DNA of 64,000 bases from Nitrobacter sp039808345 (GCF_047824785.1 NZ_CP181167.1:1984001-2048000), one strand, 5' to 3'; positions 52,786-61,420 are shown, counted from the first letter of the stretch. Made by a program: numbers and translations. The notes: generated from the sequence alone by a model not told the origin.

Positions 52786-53205
52786 ATGCCTCTCTATGAG
52801 CATGTTTTTCTCGCGCGCCAGGACGCGAGCTCCCAGCAGGTCGAGGAATTGACCAACCAGATCACCGGCGTGATCACGGGACTGGGTGGCAAGGTCACCA
52901 AGACCGAGAGCTGGGGCGTACGTTCGCTCACCTATCGCATGAAGAAGAACCGCAAGGCGCATTTCGTGCTGCTCAACATCGATGGACCCGCCACCATCGT
53001 CAATGAGATCGAGCGTCAGGAACGCATCCATGAAGACGTCATCCGCTATCTCACCGTGCGTGTGGACGAGCACGAGGAAGGTCCGTCGGCGATGATGCGC
53101 AAAGCCGATCGCGACCGTGAGCGCGACGATCGCGGCGGTGGTTTCCGCGGTGATCGCGGCCCGCGCAGACCGCGCGAGGAATCCGCCGCAGTGGTTGAGG
53201 AGTAA
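52786..53205 (+). CDS. rpsF: 30S ribosomal protein S6
   Basis: Binds 16S rRNA with S18 in the platform of the small subunit. 139 residues; MPLYEHVFLARQDASSQQVEEL start and ESWGVRSLTYRMKKNRKAHFVLLN core. The C-terminal tail is Arg/Asp/Gly-rich (DRDRERDDRGGG), common in alphaproteobacteria. ATG 52786 follows GAGGAAAGGA; an upstream in-frame ATG at 52747 is unlikely. Confidence 0.97.
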   Translation: MPLYEHVFLARQDASSQQVEELTNQITGVITGLGGKVTKTESWGVRSLTYRMKKNRKAHFVLLNIDGPATIVNEIERQERIHEDVIRYLTVRVDEHEEGPSAMMRKADRDRERDDRGGGFRGDRGPRRPREESAAVVEE

Positions 53206-53210
53206 GAATC

Positions 53211-53450
53211 ATGGCTGATGCCGGTGCACGCCGTCCCTTTTTCCGCCGCCGCAAGACCTGCCCGTTCACGGGCTCGAATGCGCCGAAGATCGACTACAAG
53301 GATTCCAAGCTGCTGATGCGTTACGTCTCCGAGCGCGGCAAGATCGTGCCGAGCCGCATCACGGCTGTCTCCGCGAAGAAGCAGCGCGAACTCGCGCGCG
53401 CGGTCAAGCGTGCGCGTTTCCTCGGCCTGCTTCCCTACGTTATCCGGTAA
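53211..53450 (+). CDS. rpsR: 30S ribosomal protein S18
   Basis: 79 residues. Sequence features RRPFFRRRKTCPFTG, IDYKDSKLLMRYVSERGKIVPSRITAVSAKKQRELARAVKRARF split here across the known S18 core. Five bases after the rpsF stop with GGAG-like spacing, so cotranscribed. Confidence 0.97.
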   Translation: MADAGARRPFFRRRKTCPFTGSNAPKIDYKDSKLLMRYVSERGKIVPSRITAVSAKKQRELARAVKRARFLGLLPYVIR

Positions 53451-53457
53451 CTCCGGG

Positions 53458-53487
53458 ACCGGCGGCGGTGTTCGCGCTGCCGCCGGT
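53458..53487 (+). terminator. GC-rich hairpin after rpsR
   Basis: ACCGGCGGCGG and CTGCCGCCGGT form a stem of about ten pairs (one G:T) around TGTTCGCG. Only a weak T run follows (CTTTCAT), so it may be an attenuator or processing site before the DUF2232 gene rather than a full terminator. Confidence 0.4.
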
Positions 53488-53583
53488 CGCCTTTCATAAA
53501 TCATAAGGCTTTCGGATCATCCGGTAGCCGATGGTTGGGGCTCGAATGAGACCCCTAACCGCTCGAAGGGAGCGGGACAGCTG

Positions 53584-54594
53584 ATGACTATGAACCTTCC
53601 CGTTGCAATCGCGGCCGGCTGTGCGTCCGCGCTGATGTTCGCCTCGATCATTTCGGGCGCGCTGATCTCGGTGCTGTTGTTCTATCTGGCGCCTCTGCCG
53701 CTGATGGTCGCGGCAATGGGATGGGGGCCCGCCTGCGCCGCGATCGGCGGCGCTTTCGCCGCCGCCAGCCTTGGCATTCTGTTCGGCGTGTCCTATTCTG
53801 CCGCTTTCGTGCTGACGGTGGCGCTGCCGGCGTGGTGGCTGGGTCACCTGGTGCTGCTCGGCCGCCCGGCCGGCGTGGATGCGCCGCCGCAGCGAACCGG
53901 GCAGGCTACCAGCGAGGGGACCGACGCAGCGCTGGCCACTCCGCCCCCGGTCGATTGGTATCCGCTCGGGCGCGTCCTGGTCTGGATCGCCTGCTTCGCA
54001 GCGCTGACCACGACCGCCGCGCTTCTCACGCTTGGTTCCGACGCATCGGCGATTACGGATGCCTTGCGTCGCGGTCTGGTTCGCATCGCCAAGGTGCAGG
54101 ATGGAGCGTCCGGCGACCGGGCCTCGGAAGTCGTCGATGCGTTTGTGGCCATCGCTCCCGCCGCCGCCGCAACCATCGCAATGGCGACGCTGACGCTCAA
54201 TATGTGGCTCGCGGCTAAGATCACGGCGACCTCCGGCCGGCTGCGGCGTCCCTGGCCCGACGTGAGAACAACGACGCTCCCGCCAATGGCGCTGGTCGCG
54301 ACGATGATCGCGCTGGCGCTGAGCTTCGTCGGCGGACTGCCCGCGATGCTGGCCCAGATCATGACCGCGTGCCTGATGATGACGTATGCGCTGGCGGGTT
54401 TCGCCGTGCTGCACACGATCACGCTGACGATGCGGAACCGTGGACTGTGGCTCGGCTCGGTCTATGCCATCGTGCTGATGTTCGTATGGCCCGTCATCAC
54501 GGTCGTCGGCATCGGCATCGCGGACGCGGTTTTCGGGTTTCGCCAACGCTACCTGCAACGGCACACGCCCCCGCCGCTCACGCCGAAATCTTGA
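53584..54594 (+). CDS. DUF2232 polytopic membrane protein
   Basis: 336 residues with about eight hydrophobic segments (for example LMFASIISGALISVLLFYLAPLPL and ALVATMIALALSFVGGLPAML). DUF2232 (YybS-like) genes sit between rpsR and rplI in many alphaproteobacteria, as here. Function unknown; the fold recalls ECF-type substrate-binding membrane components. ATG 53584 follows GGGAGCGGGA. Confidence 0.88.
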   Translation: MTMNLPVAIAAGCASALMFASIISGALISVLLFYLAPLPLMVAAMGWGPACAAIGGAFAAASLGILFGVSYSAAFVLTVALPAWWLGHLVLLGRPAGVDAPPQRTGQATSEGTDAALATPPPVDWYPLGRVLVWIACFAALTTTAALLTLGSDASAITDALRRGLVRIAKVQDGASGDRASEVVDAFVAIAPAAAATIAMATLTLNMWLAAKITATSGRLRRPWPDVRTTTLPPMALVATMIALALSFVGGLPAMLAQIMTACLMMTYALAGFAVLHTITLTMRNRGLWLGSVYAIVLMFVWPVITVVGIGIADAVFGFRQRYLQRHTPPPLTPKS

Positions 54595-54635
54595 ACTCAC
54601 TACAGTTGCTCAACACCGAAACAAGAGGATCGAAC

Positions 54636-55244
54636 ATGGAAATCATTCTGCTGGAACGCGTGGCCAAGCTCGGTCATATGGGCGAGGTCGTGAAGGTCAA
54701 GGACGGCTTCGCCCGCAACTTCCTTCTCCGACGCGGCAAGGCCCTGCGCGCGACCGCCGAGAACCGGGCCAAATACGACGGCATGAAGGCCGAGCTTGAA
54801 GCCAACAACATCAAGGCCAAGGGCGAAGCCGCCACGGTGGCCGAGAAGATCAACGGGCGCGACATCGTCGTCCTCCGCCAGGCTTCCGAAACCGGTCAGC
54901 TATTCGGTTCGGTCACGGTTCGCGACATCGTGGCGGCGCTGGCCGCCGACGGCATTATCGTCAGCCGCCCCCAGGTGTGGCTGGATGCGCCGATCAAGAC
55001 GATCGGCCAGCAGAAGCTGACGGTCGCGGTTCATCCGGAAGTCGAGGCCGAAATCAGGGTCACGGTCGCCCGCAGCGTCGACGAGGCCGAGCGCATCCAG
55101 CGCGGCGAGGACATCAGCACCCGGCAGGAAGATCGTGACGCAGCCGCGGAAGCGATCGCCGCTGCCGGCGAATTCTTCGATCCGGACGCTCAACACGATG
55201 ACGAGCCGGCTGCCGAGGACGAGCAGAACGCCGAGGAGAAGTAA
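54636..55244 (+). CDS. rplI: 50S ribosomal protein L9
   Basis: 202 residues, longer than the usual ~150 owing to an acidic C-terminal tail (DPDAQHDDEPAAEDEQ). N-terminal domain MEIILLERVAKLGHMGEVVKVKDGFARNFLLR is standard; the long central helix and C-terminal rRNA-binding domain follow. AAGAGGA upstream of ATG 54636. Last gene of the rpsF block. Confidence 0.97.
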   Translation: MEIILLERVAKLGHMGEVVKVKDGFARNFLLRRGKALRATAENRAKYDGMKAELEANNIKAKGEAATVAEKINGRDIVVLRQASETGQLFGSVTVRDIVAALAADGIIVSRPQVWLDAPIKTIGQQKLTVAVHPEVEAEIRVTVARSVDEAERIQRGEDISTRQEDRDAAAEAIAAAGEFFDPDAQHDDEPAAEDEQNAEEK

Positions 55245-55291
55245 GGCTCGTCCCTGCGAGCGGGGTTTGATCTTTCGCTTTTTGCTGGAAG

Positions 55292-55567
55292 TTAGAGCCT
55301 CGCTTCTGATGGGATCAGAAGCGAGGCTCTATGATTTTGATATGACGCGTTTTCTTCACGCGAACCGGGTTCCATCCTCGGGTCAAGCCCGAGGACATGC
55401 TTCGCTCGATACGCTATGAAGCGTTTTCCGATTGAAACCGCTATTTCTTTTCGAGCCAGTCGCAGCGGTACGGTTTTTCAGGTTGCGCACTGCTTCTTGA
55501 ATATCGCAATGGATCATACTCATATCCGGAACAGTTTTGATCCGAGATCATCGTGATCCGGAGCGCC
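55292..55567 (+). repeat. Dispersed intergenic repeat, copy F (longest)
   Basis: Starts with a perfect 17-bp hairpin (55294-55310 / 55314-55330, loop GGG), then CTATGATTTTGATATGACGC, GTTTTCTTCACGCGAACC, the CATCCTCGGG-TCAAG-CCCGAGG variant shared with copy C, and ATGCTTCGCTCGA. Less conserved sequence continues to GATCATCGTGATCCGGAG, also similar to the tail of copy C. Family type example in this window. Confidence 0.75.
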
Positions 55568-55582
55568 TGGGCTCCGCGCACG

Positions 55583-55619
55583 ACAAAACGGCCGGCACAT
55601 GATGTGCCGGCCGTTTTGT
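55583..55619. terminator. Perfect 18-bp palindromic bidirectional terminator
   Basis: Arms ACAAAACGGCCGGCACAT (55583-55600) and ATGTGCCGGCCGTTTTGT (55602-55619) around a single G. AAAA on one side and TTTT on the other allow Rho-independent termination in both directions; it stands between convergent rplI and clpA. Confidence 0.85.
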
Positions 55620-55652
55620 TTATGTCTCGCTCGAAAACGCGACAGGTCGGAC

Positions 55653-58058
55653 TCAGACCTTAAGCGGCTCTTCCGACGTAAGCCCTCCGCCGCCCGGCTT
55701 GGGCTTGCGCGGTGGTGTCCGCTTGCGAGCGCCCGGGAGGTTCTCGGGCTTCGGCGTGACCGGCCCTTCCACAAACTCGAAGCCGATCTTCTCGAGATCG
55801 ACGCCCGCGACCGCTTCATCCTTGACCAGAACGACGCGGACGTGACCGCCACCCTTGAGCTTGCCGAACAGCACCTCGTCTGCGAGCGGCTTCTTGATGT
55901 GCTCCTGGATCACCCGCGCCATCGGCCGGGCGCCCATCTGCTCATCGTAGCCGTGCTGGACCAGCCAGGCCTTGGCCGTATCAGAAAGCTCGATCGTTAC
56001 AAAACGATCCGCAAGCTGCGCTTCGAGCTGCAACACGAACTTCTCGACTACCATGCCGATGATGTCCGTACTGAGATGACCAAACGAAACAACAGCATCG
56101 AGCCGGTTACGGAACTCAGGCGAGAACTGGCGGTTGATCGCCTCGCGATCGTCCCCTTCCCGCTTGTTGCGCGTGAAGCCGAACGCAGCCTTGGCCATGT
56201 CGGAAGCGCCCGCGTTGGTGGTCATGATCAGGATCACGTTACGGAAGTTGACCTGCTTGCCGTGGTGATCGGTGAGCCGGCCGTGATCCATGATCTGCAA
56301 CAGCACATTGTAGACATCCGGGTGCGCCTTCTCGATTTCATCGAGCAGCACAACCGAATGCGGATGCTGATCGACGCCGTCAGTCAGCAGGCCGCCCTGA
56401 TCGAAGCCGACATAGCCGGGAGGCGCGCCGATCAGCCGTGAAACGGTATGCCTTTCCATGTATTCGGACATGTCGAAGCGCAGCAGCTCGACGCCGAGCG
56501 CCTCGGCGAGCTGTTTGGCGACTTCCGTCTTGCCGACGCCGGTTGGGCCGGAGAACAGGTAGGAACCGATCGGCTTCTCTGGCTCGCGCAGGCCCGCGCG
56601 AGCCAGCTTGATGGACGCCGTCAGAGCCTCGATCGCGCGATCCTGTCCGAACACGACACGCTTGAGAGTCTGTTCGAGATGCTTGAGAACCTCCGCATCG
56701 TCCTTGGACATGCTCTTGGGCGGGATCCGGGCCATGGCCGCGATCGTGGTCTCGATTTCCTTGATCCCGATCGTTTTCTTCCGCTTGTTCTCGGTCACCA
56801 GCATCTGCGCCGCGCCGGATTCGTCGATCACGTCGATCGCCTTGTCCGGCAGCTTGCGGTCGTGAATGTACCGTGACGACAACTGCACCGCCGCCTCGAT
56901 GGCATCGTTGGTGTACTTCAGCTTGTGATAGTCCTCGAAATACGGCTTGAGGCCCTTGAGGATGGCTATGGCATCCTCGACCGACGGCTCATTGACGTCG
57001 ATCTTCTGGAACCGGCGCACCAGCGCGCGATCCTTTTCAAAATGCTGCCGGTATTCCTTGTAGGTGGTCGAGCCCATGCAGCGGATCGTTCCCGACGCCA
57101 ATGCGGGCTTGAGAAGATTCGAAGCATCCATCGCGCCGCCGGAGGTCGCTCCCGCGCCGATCACCGTGTGGATCTCGTCGATGAAGAGAACGGCGTTCGG
57201 ATGTGCTTCGAGTTCCTTGAGCACCTGCTTCAACCGCTCCTCGAAGTCGCCGCGATAGCGCGTGCCCGCCAGCAGCGTTCCCATGTCGAGCGAGAATATG
57301 GTCGCGGCCGCCAACACCTCGGGAACTTCGCTGTCGACGATGCGCTTCGCCAGTCCTTCGGCGATCGCGGTCTTGCCGACGCCGGCGTCGCCGACGAAGA
57401 GCGGGTTGTTCTTCTGCCTGCGGCATAGAACCTGGATCGCCCGGTTGATCTCGGCATTTCGTCCGACCACCGGATCGATCTTGCCGTCCCGCGCCTTCTT
57501 GTTCAGGTTGACGCAGTAGGTGTCGAGCGCGTCGCCCTTCTTCTTGGCGTCGTCGCCGCTCTTGGTTTCGGTCTCTTCGTCGACGCCGCGCACCGGTCGC
57601 GCTTCGGAAACGCCGGGGCGTTTGGCGATGCCATGACTGATGTAATTCACCGCGTCGTAGCGCGTCATGTCCTGTTCCTGCAGGAAGTAGGCGGCATGAC
57701 TCTCGCGCTCCGCGAAAATCGCGATCAGCACGTTGGCGCCAGTCACCTCCTCGCGGCCCGACGACTGCACATGGATCACAGCCCGCTGGATGACGCGCTG
57801 GAAACCGGCGGTGGGCTTGGCGTCGTCAGCGGCTTCCGCCGTGACCAGGTTTTCAAACTCGGTCTCGAGATAATTCACGAGGCTGCCACGCAGCTTGTCG
57901 AGATCGACGCTGCAAGCCCGCATGACCGCCGCCGCATCCGAATCGTCGACCAGCGACAGCAATAGGTGTTCGAGCGTGGCGTATTGATGATGACGCTCGT
58001 TTGCGATCGCGAGCGCCCGATGCAGGGATTGTTCCAGGCTTTGAGAAAAAGTTGGCAT
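55653..58058 (-). CDS. clpA: Clp protease ATPase subunit ClpA
   Basis: Hexameric unfoldase feeding ClpP. 801 residues: N-terminal Clp repeat domain (MPTFSQSLEQSLHRALAIAN ... HHQYATLEHLLLSL), first AAA+ (GDAGVGKTAIAEG, VLFIDEIHT), second AAA+ (GPTGVGKTEVAKQ, VVLLDEIEKAHPDV), and a basic/Pro-rich C-terminal extension. No ClpB middle coiled-coil, and clpS lies upstream, both supporting ClpA. clpP is not in the window. Confidence 0.95.
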   Translation of the reverse strand: MPTFSQSLEQSLHRALAIANERHHQYATLEHLLLSLVDDSDAAAVMRACSVDLDKLRGSLVNYLETEFENLVTAEAADDAKPTAGFQRVIQRAVIHVQSSGREEVTGANVLIAIFAERESHAAYFLQEQDMTRYDAVNYISHGIAKRPGVSEARPVRGVDEETETKSGDDAKKKGDALDTYCVNLNKKARDGKIDPVVGRNAEINRAIQVLCRRQKNNPLFVGDAGVGKTAIAEGLAKRIVDSEVPEVLAAATIFSLDMGTLLAGTRYRGDFEERLKQVLKELEAHPNAVLFIDEIHTVIGAGATSGGAMDASNLLKPALASGTIRCMGSTTYKEYRQHFEKDRALVRRFQKIDVNEPSVEDAIAILKGLKPYFEDYHKLKYTNDAIEAAVQLSSRYIHDRKLPDKAIDVIDESGAAQMLVTENKRKKTIGIKEIETTIAAMARIPPKSMSKDDAEVLKHLEQTLKRVVFGQDRAIEALTASIKLARAGLREPEKPIGSYLFSGPTGVGKTEVAKQLAEALGVELLRFDMSEYMERHTVSRLIGAPPGYVGFDQGGLLTDGVDQHPHSVVLLDEIEKAHPDVYNVLLQIMDHGRLTDHHGKQVNFRNVILIMTTNAGASDMAKAAFGFTRNKREGDDREAINRQFSPEFRNRLDAVVSFGHLSTDIIGMVVEKFVLQLEAQLADRFVTIELSDTAKAWLVQHGYDEQMGARPMARVIQEHIKKPLADEVLFGKLKGGGHVRVVLVKDEAVAGVDLEKIGFEFVEGPVTPKPENLPGARKRTPPRKPKPGGGGLTSEEPLKV

Positions 58059-58311
58059 TGCGCGTCCTCTAGGGTCTCTTGGCCATCATGATCGCCATCG
58101 CCCCGTCAGGCAACAACAACCTTATGTCAACAATATAGTGGTACAATTTCCGGAGGGAAAGGGTCCGTCTTCCGCCAACAAAACAGCGCGCGGGTGCATT
58201 CTCGCCGGCAGGCGCGCATAGCGCCCATGCTCGACCGAGCCGGCGCGGATTGAACCTGCGAATCCGGGCAGCCGCGAAATATCCGTTCCGGTTTTTTGCG
58301 AATCGATACGC

Positions 58312-58647
58312 TTATTTTTTTTCCATCACGCATTGCAGCGGATGCTGGTGCTTGCGCGCGAAATCCATCACCTGCGTGACCTTGGTCTCGGCGACCTCGT
58401 AGGTGAACACGCCGCATTCGCCGATACCATGATGGTGAACGTGCAGCATGATCTGGGTGGCGGCCTCCAGATCCTTCTGAAAAAATCTCTCAAGGACGTG
58501 AACGACGAACTCCATCGGCGTGTAGTCGTCATTCAAGATGAGCACGCGATAGAGATTGGGACGTTTCGTCTTCGGCCTGACCTTGGTGATGACCGAAGCG
58601 GCCGGATCGCCACGGCCACCGGCGCGGTCGTCTTCGTCTTCACTCAT
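58312..58647 (-). CDS. clpS: ClpA adaptor protein ClpS
   Basis: N-recognin that delivers N-end-rule substrates to ClpAP. About 111 residues from ATG 58647 (MSEDEDDRAGG); the frame is open to 58722 and the longer form cannot be excluded. Core motifs NLYRVLILNDDYTPMEFVVHVLERFF and HHHGIGECGVFTYEVAETKVTQV include the ligand-pocket residues. 253 bases upstream of clpA on the same strand. Three 16-bp tandem repeats lie just upstream. Confidence 0.93.
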   Translation of the reverse strand: MSEDEDDRAGGRGDPAASVITKVRPKTKRPNLYRVLILNDDYTPMEFVVHVLERFFQKDLEAATQIMLHVHHHGIGECGVFTYEVAETKVTQVMDFARKHQHPLQCVMEKK

Positions 58648-59168
58648 TCTCGGTGCTGGAGGGATATCCCTCGCGGACAGCACGGACGTTCCGGGTGTTT
58701 GAATGACGGGCGGCTTCAGCATGGCTCAGGCGTTCGATGTCTTCGGCATTCGATGTTTTCAGCGTTCGATGTTTTCAAGCGTCGATTTCCTGCCAGGATA
58801 AACGATGGAGCCGGCAAGGTGACCGAGCGCCACATCAGTTCAGGCATAACGTATCCGGGCCGCCCCATCTCGTGACCGTCGGCCCGGACGGATTAAGTAT
58901 GGGTTTGTATTGGCCTCACCGCAAGATCGTAATTGCTGCCGAAACGCCTGTCGATCACGGGCCGGCCTGCGGGGCGGATGGTTAACCAACTCCTCCCGCC
59001 CTCCCCGGATGTCCGATCATCCCGTTCATGGTCGGTTGACGATGGATAATCATTTTGAACGGCTGCCGCAATTTGTGCGGCTATTTACCTGCTTTCTCAG
59101 GACAACTTTACCACACGTTTAGCCGGGACGCCCGAAATGCGGCTGGAGCCAACGGATCGGTGTCAGCC
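58648..59168. other. 521-bp divergent region, clpS / TadG-like gene
   Basis: The first 75 bases may encode the longer ClpS N-terminus. Then come three 16-bp tandem repeats (58730-58777). The remainder up to the TadG-like start shows no gene, RNA fold or clear promoter that I can support. Confidence 0.5.
58730..58777. repeat. Three tandem copies of a 16-bp repeat
   Basis: GCGTTCGATGTCTTCG, GCATTCGATGTTTTCA, GCGTTCGATGTTTTCA (58730-58745, 58746-58761, 58762-58777), followed by a decayed part-copy. It begins 8 bases upstream of the longest clpS frame and about 83 bases upstream of the preferred start. Confidence 0.85.
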
Positions 59169-60881
59169 ATGTCTGGGACGTCAACTTGCAAACGGATTCG
59201 CAATTCGATCAGGCGTTTTGATCGGGATTTCCGGGGCAACATCGCGCCTATTTTCGCGATCGCGCTGCTGCCGGTACTGGGCTTTGTGGGCGCCGCTGTC
59301 GATTATACGCGGGCGAACGCGGCCCGCTCGTCGATGCAGGCGGCCATGGATTCGGCGGTGCTGATGGTTTCCAGGGACGCGGCGGCCAACCCGGCCATGA
59401 CGTCCCAGCAGATCACCGACGCGGTGCAGCGCTACTTTAACTCACTTTATAACGACAAAAGCGCGTTCAATGTCAGCATAAGCGCGACCTATACCCCAAG
59501 CACGTCATCGGCGGCGGCCAAGATTCTCGCCTCCGGACAAGGCGCGATCAAAACCGACTTCATGAAAATCGCAGGCTTTCCGCAGCTCAGCTTCGGAACC
59601 AGTTCCACGTCCACGTGGGGCAATTCGCGGATGAGGGTCGCGCTGGTCCTCGATAACACCGGCTCGATGTCGTCCAACGGCAAGATGTCCGCGCTGCAAA
59701 GGGCGGCAAAGGACATGATCGACTCGCTGTCGGCTTTTGCCAAAACAGCCGAAGATGTCTACATTTCGATCGTTCCGTTCGCAAAGGACGTCAACGTTGG
59801 AACTTCCAACGTCAGCGCATCCTGGATCAGTTGGTCAGAGTGGCTGGACGAGCCCCCGATCCTTAAAAACTCCAAGCCGAGCAACTGGGATACCACCATT
59901 GCCGACTCGAATTGTCCCTTCACCAACAATAACCACGGCTTCACCTGCACCGATCGTCCGGCAACCTTGAGCGGTGCCAGAAGCGCCTCCAGAATTCCTT
60001 CCAGCGGAAGGTACGCCGGATACATTTGCCCTGGCGTGGATAACGGCAGGAAGATTCCGGGCAAGAACGGTGTTCTTTACAACGGATGCTACCGGACGGT
60101 GACAAAAACCATTGCCTCGGGCTCAGGCGCGAGCTGCGGATCCACCCCGCACTGCGATTGCAGCGGGAGCGGTCGGAACCGGGTTTGCACCCAGGTGCTT
60201 CATCCTTGGCGTGATACGGACAATCCGGGAGCGGCGGCAGCCGCCCCCGCCGCTCCACGGCCGTCGGCAGCGGAAGCCGATGGTGGCTGGACCGGTTGCG
60301 TCAACGACCGCGACCAAGCCTACGACATCTCCAATGCCGATCCCTCTTCAGGCAGCAGCGGAACACCCTCCACGAAGTTCTACGCCGAACAGTTGAACGG
60401 CTGTCTTCCGGCCACCATCACGCCGGTGAGTTCTCAATCGAGCACCTTGAAGAACCAGATCGACTCGATGTCGCCCAGCGGCAGTACCAACCAGGCCATC
60501 GGCCTCGCGTGGGGATGGCAGACCCTCAGTACCACGAATGGTCCTTTTCCGGCTCCCTCCAAGGATAGAGCATATGTCTATCAGGACTATCTGGTGCTTC
60601 TATCCGACGGGTTGAACACCCAGAACCGTTGGTCCGGCAATGGAAGCGACCACTCACCAGAGGTCGATGCGCGGCAGGCGCTGCTATGTCAGAAGGTCAA
60701 GGACAGCGGCACAGTCATTTTCACGGTCCAGGTCAATGTCGGCAACAGGGATCCGCTATCGCAGGTGCTGCAGAACTGCGCCTCCAACGGAAATTTCCAG
60801 ATGATCACATCGGCTAACCAGACCGCCGACGCTTTTCAGAACATCCTCACGCAAATCTCGCAGCTCCGCATCGCCAAATAA
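59169..60881 (+). CDS. TadG-like protein with von Willebrand factor A domain
   Basis: About 570 residues. The N-terminus has the TadE/TadG-like pilus-assembly pattern: FDRDFRGNIAPIFAIALLPVLGFVGAAVDYTRAN, one membrane segment. The vWA domain starts RVALVLDNTGSMSSNGKM with the metal-site Asp162 (DxTxS-like), and later parts are LLSDGLNTQNRW and VIFTVQVNVGN. Between them lies an insert of roughly 170 residues, Ser/Gly/Ala/Pro-rich, with about ten cysteines (FTCTDRP, HCDCSGSGRNRVC, GWTGCVND). No tad/cpa genes are adjacent. Upstream in-frame start at 59055 is less likely. Likely surface or secreted; partner unknown. Confidence 0.85.
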   Translation: MSGTSTCKRIRNSIRRFDRDFRGNIAPIFAIALLPVLGFVGAAVDYTRANAARSSMQAAMDSAVLMVSRDAAANPAMTSQQITDAVQRYFNSLYNDKSAFNVSISATYTPSTSSAAAKILASGQGAIKTDFMKIAGFPQLSFGTSSTSTWGNSRMRVALVLDNTGSMSSNGKMSALQRAAKDMIDSLSAFAKTAEDVYISIVPFAKDVNVGTSNVSASWISWSEWLDEPPILKNSKPSNWDTTIADSNCPFTNNNHGFTCTDRPATLSGARSASRIPSSGRYAGYICPGVDNGRKIPGKNGVLYNGCYRTVTKTIASGSGASCGSTPHCDCSGSGRNRVCTQVLHPWRDTDNPGAAAAAPAAPRPSAAEADGGWTGCVNDRDQAYDISNADPSSGSSGTPSTKFYAEQLNGCLPATITPVSSQSSTLKNQIDSMSPSGSTNQAIGLAWGWQTLSTTNGPFPAPSKDRAYVYQDYLVLLSDGLNTQNRWSGNGSDHSPEVDARQALLCQKVKDSGTVIFTVQVNVGNRDPLSQVLQNCASNGNFQMITSANQTADAFQNILTQISQLRIAK

Positions 60882-60900
60882 CGAGGTCGCGAGCACCAGC

Positions 60901-60929
60901 AAAAAACCCGGCCGAAAATCGCGGCCGGG
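60901..60929 (-). terminator. Rho-independent terminator of the phasin gene
   Basis: CCCGGCCG (60907-60914) and CGGCCGGG (60922-60929) form a perfect 8-bp stem; reading on the minus strand it is followed by six T (60901-60906). It is about 50 bases after the phasin stop. Confidence 0.8.
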
Positions 60930-60978
60930 CTACTCGTTATATTCGAGGTCTTTTATCTTCGGGGTCTTGGCCTGGGGA

Positions 60979-61317
60979 TCAGCGGGCGTCCGGGACGAAC
61001 TTCGCGGTAAAATCCTCAAACGGCTTATAGGCTTGCTTGGCGAGATCGACATAGAGTCCACCAATTTTCTGTGACTCGCTGACGAACGTCTCGTAGGCGG
61101 TTCTGGCATACGCGGTCTGCGTCTCGATCGCCTGATCCAGCGATTTCGCCCCGGCGAGTTTCTCGGTGAATGCCCTGCCATCTTCAAACGACTTTCGCGA
61201 GTAATCGCTGAAAGCTACAGCAATCTCCTGAATGCCTTTCTGAAAGCCGCTCGCGGCTGACACCGCGGCGTCGAACTGCTCTTTACCCTGCTGCTGAATG
61301 TCTTCGATCTTGGTCAT
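60979..61317 (-). CDS. Phasin (PHA granule-associated protein)
   Basis: 112 residues, helical, Phasin_2-like: MTKIEDIQQQGKEQFDAAVSAASGFQKGIQEIAVAFSDYSRKSFEDG split as an amphipathic helix run. Phasins coat PHA granules and set their size, working with PhaC (present at 703). ATG 61317; promoter and two PhaR-type operators lie upstream, terminator downstream. The gene stands alone between the TadG-like and carboxypeptidase genes. Confidence 0.9.
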   Translation of the reverse strand: MTKIEDIQQQGKEQFDAAVSAASGFQKGIQEIAVAFSDYSRKSFEDGRAFTEKLAGAKSLDQAIETQTAYARTAYETFVSESQKIGGLYVDLAKQAYKPFEDFTAKFVPDAR

Positions 61318-61370
61318 GATGAATTCCTTATGGTCGCCAGACGGATTGGAGTACCCGCCGTTCTGTCAAG

Positions 61371-61399
61371 ATTATAGTGCGGCGCACAATGAAATACAA
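61371..61399 (-). promoter_or_regulatory. Phasin promoter (TTGTAT-N17-TATAAT)
   Basis: Minus strand: -35 TTGTAT (61394-61399), 17-base spacer, perfect -10 TATAAT (61371-61376), about 55 bases before the phasin ATG. One PhaR-type operator lies between the two elements, a classical repression layout. Confidence 0.7.
61378..61389 (+). promoter_or_regulatory. PhaR-type operator 1, inside the phasin promoter
   Basis: TGCGGCGCACAA fits TGCRNYGCASMA at all 12 positions (consensus from memory for Bradyrhizobium PhaR). It overlaps the spacer of the phasin promoter, and the core GTGCG-G-CGCAC is palindromic. Confidence 0.65.
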
Positions 61400-61408
61400 G
61401 TTTATTTG

Positions 61409-61420
61409 TGCGTCGCACAA
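61409..61420 (+). promoter_or_regulatory. PhaR-type operator 2, upstream of the phasin promoter
   Basis: TGCGTCGCACAA, again 12 of 12, within the 7-1-7 palindrome TTGTGCG-T-CGCACAA (61406-61420). Its centre is 31 bases from operator 1, about three helical turns, allowing binding on the same face. Confidence 0.65.

Larger units (their letters stand above)
55245..55652. other. 408-bp convergent gap, rplI / clpA
   Basis: No gene. It is filled by repeat copy F (55292 to about 55567) and a perfect palindromic terminator (55583-55619). Confidence 0.6.
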
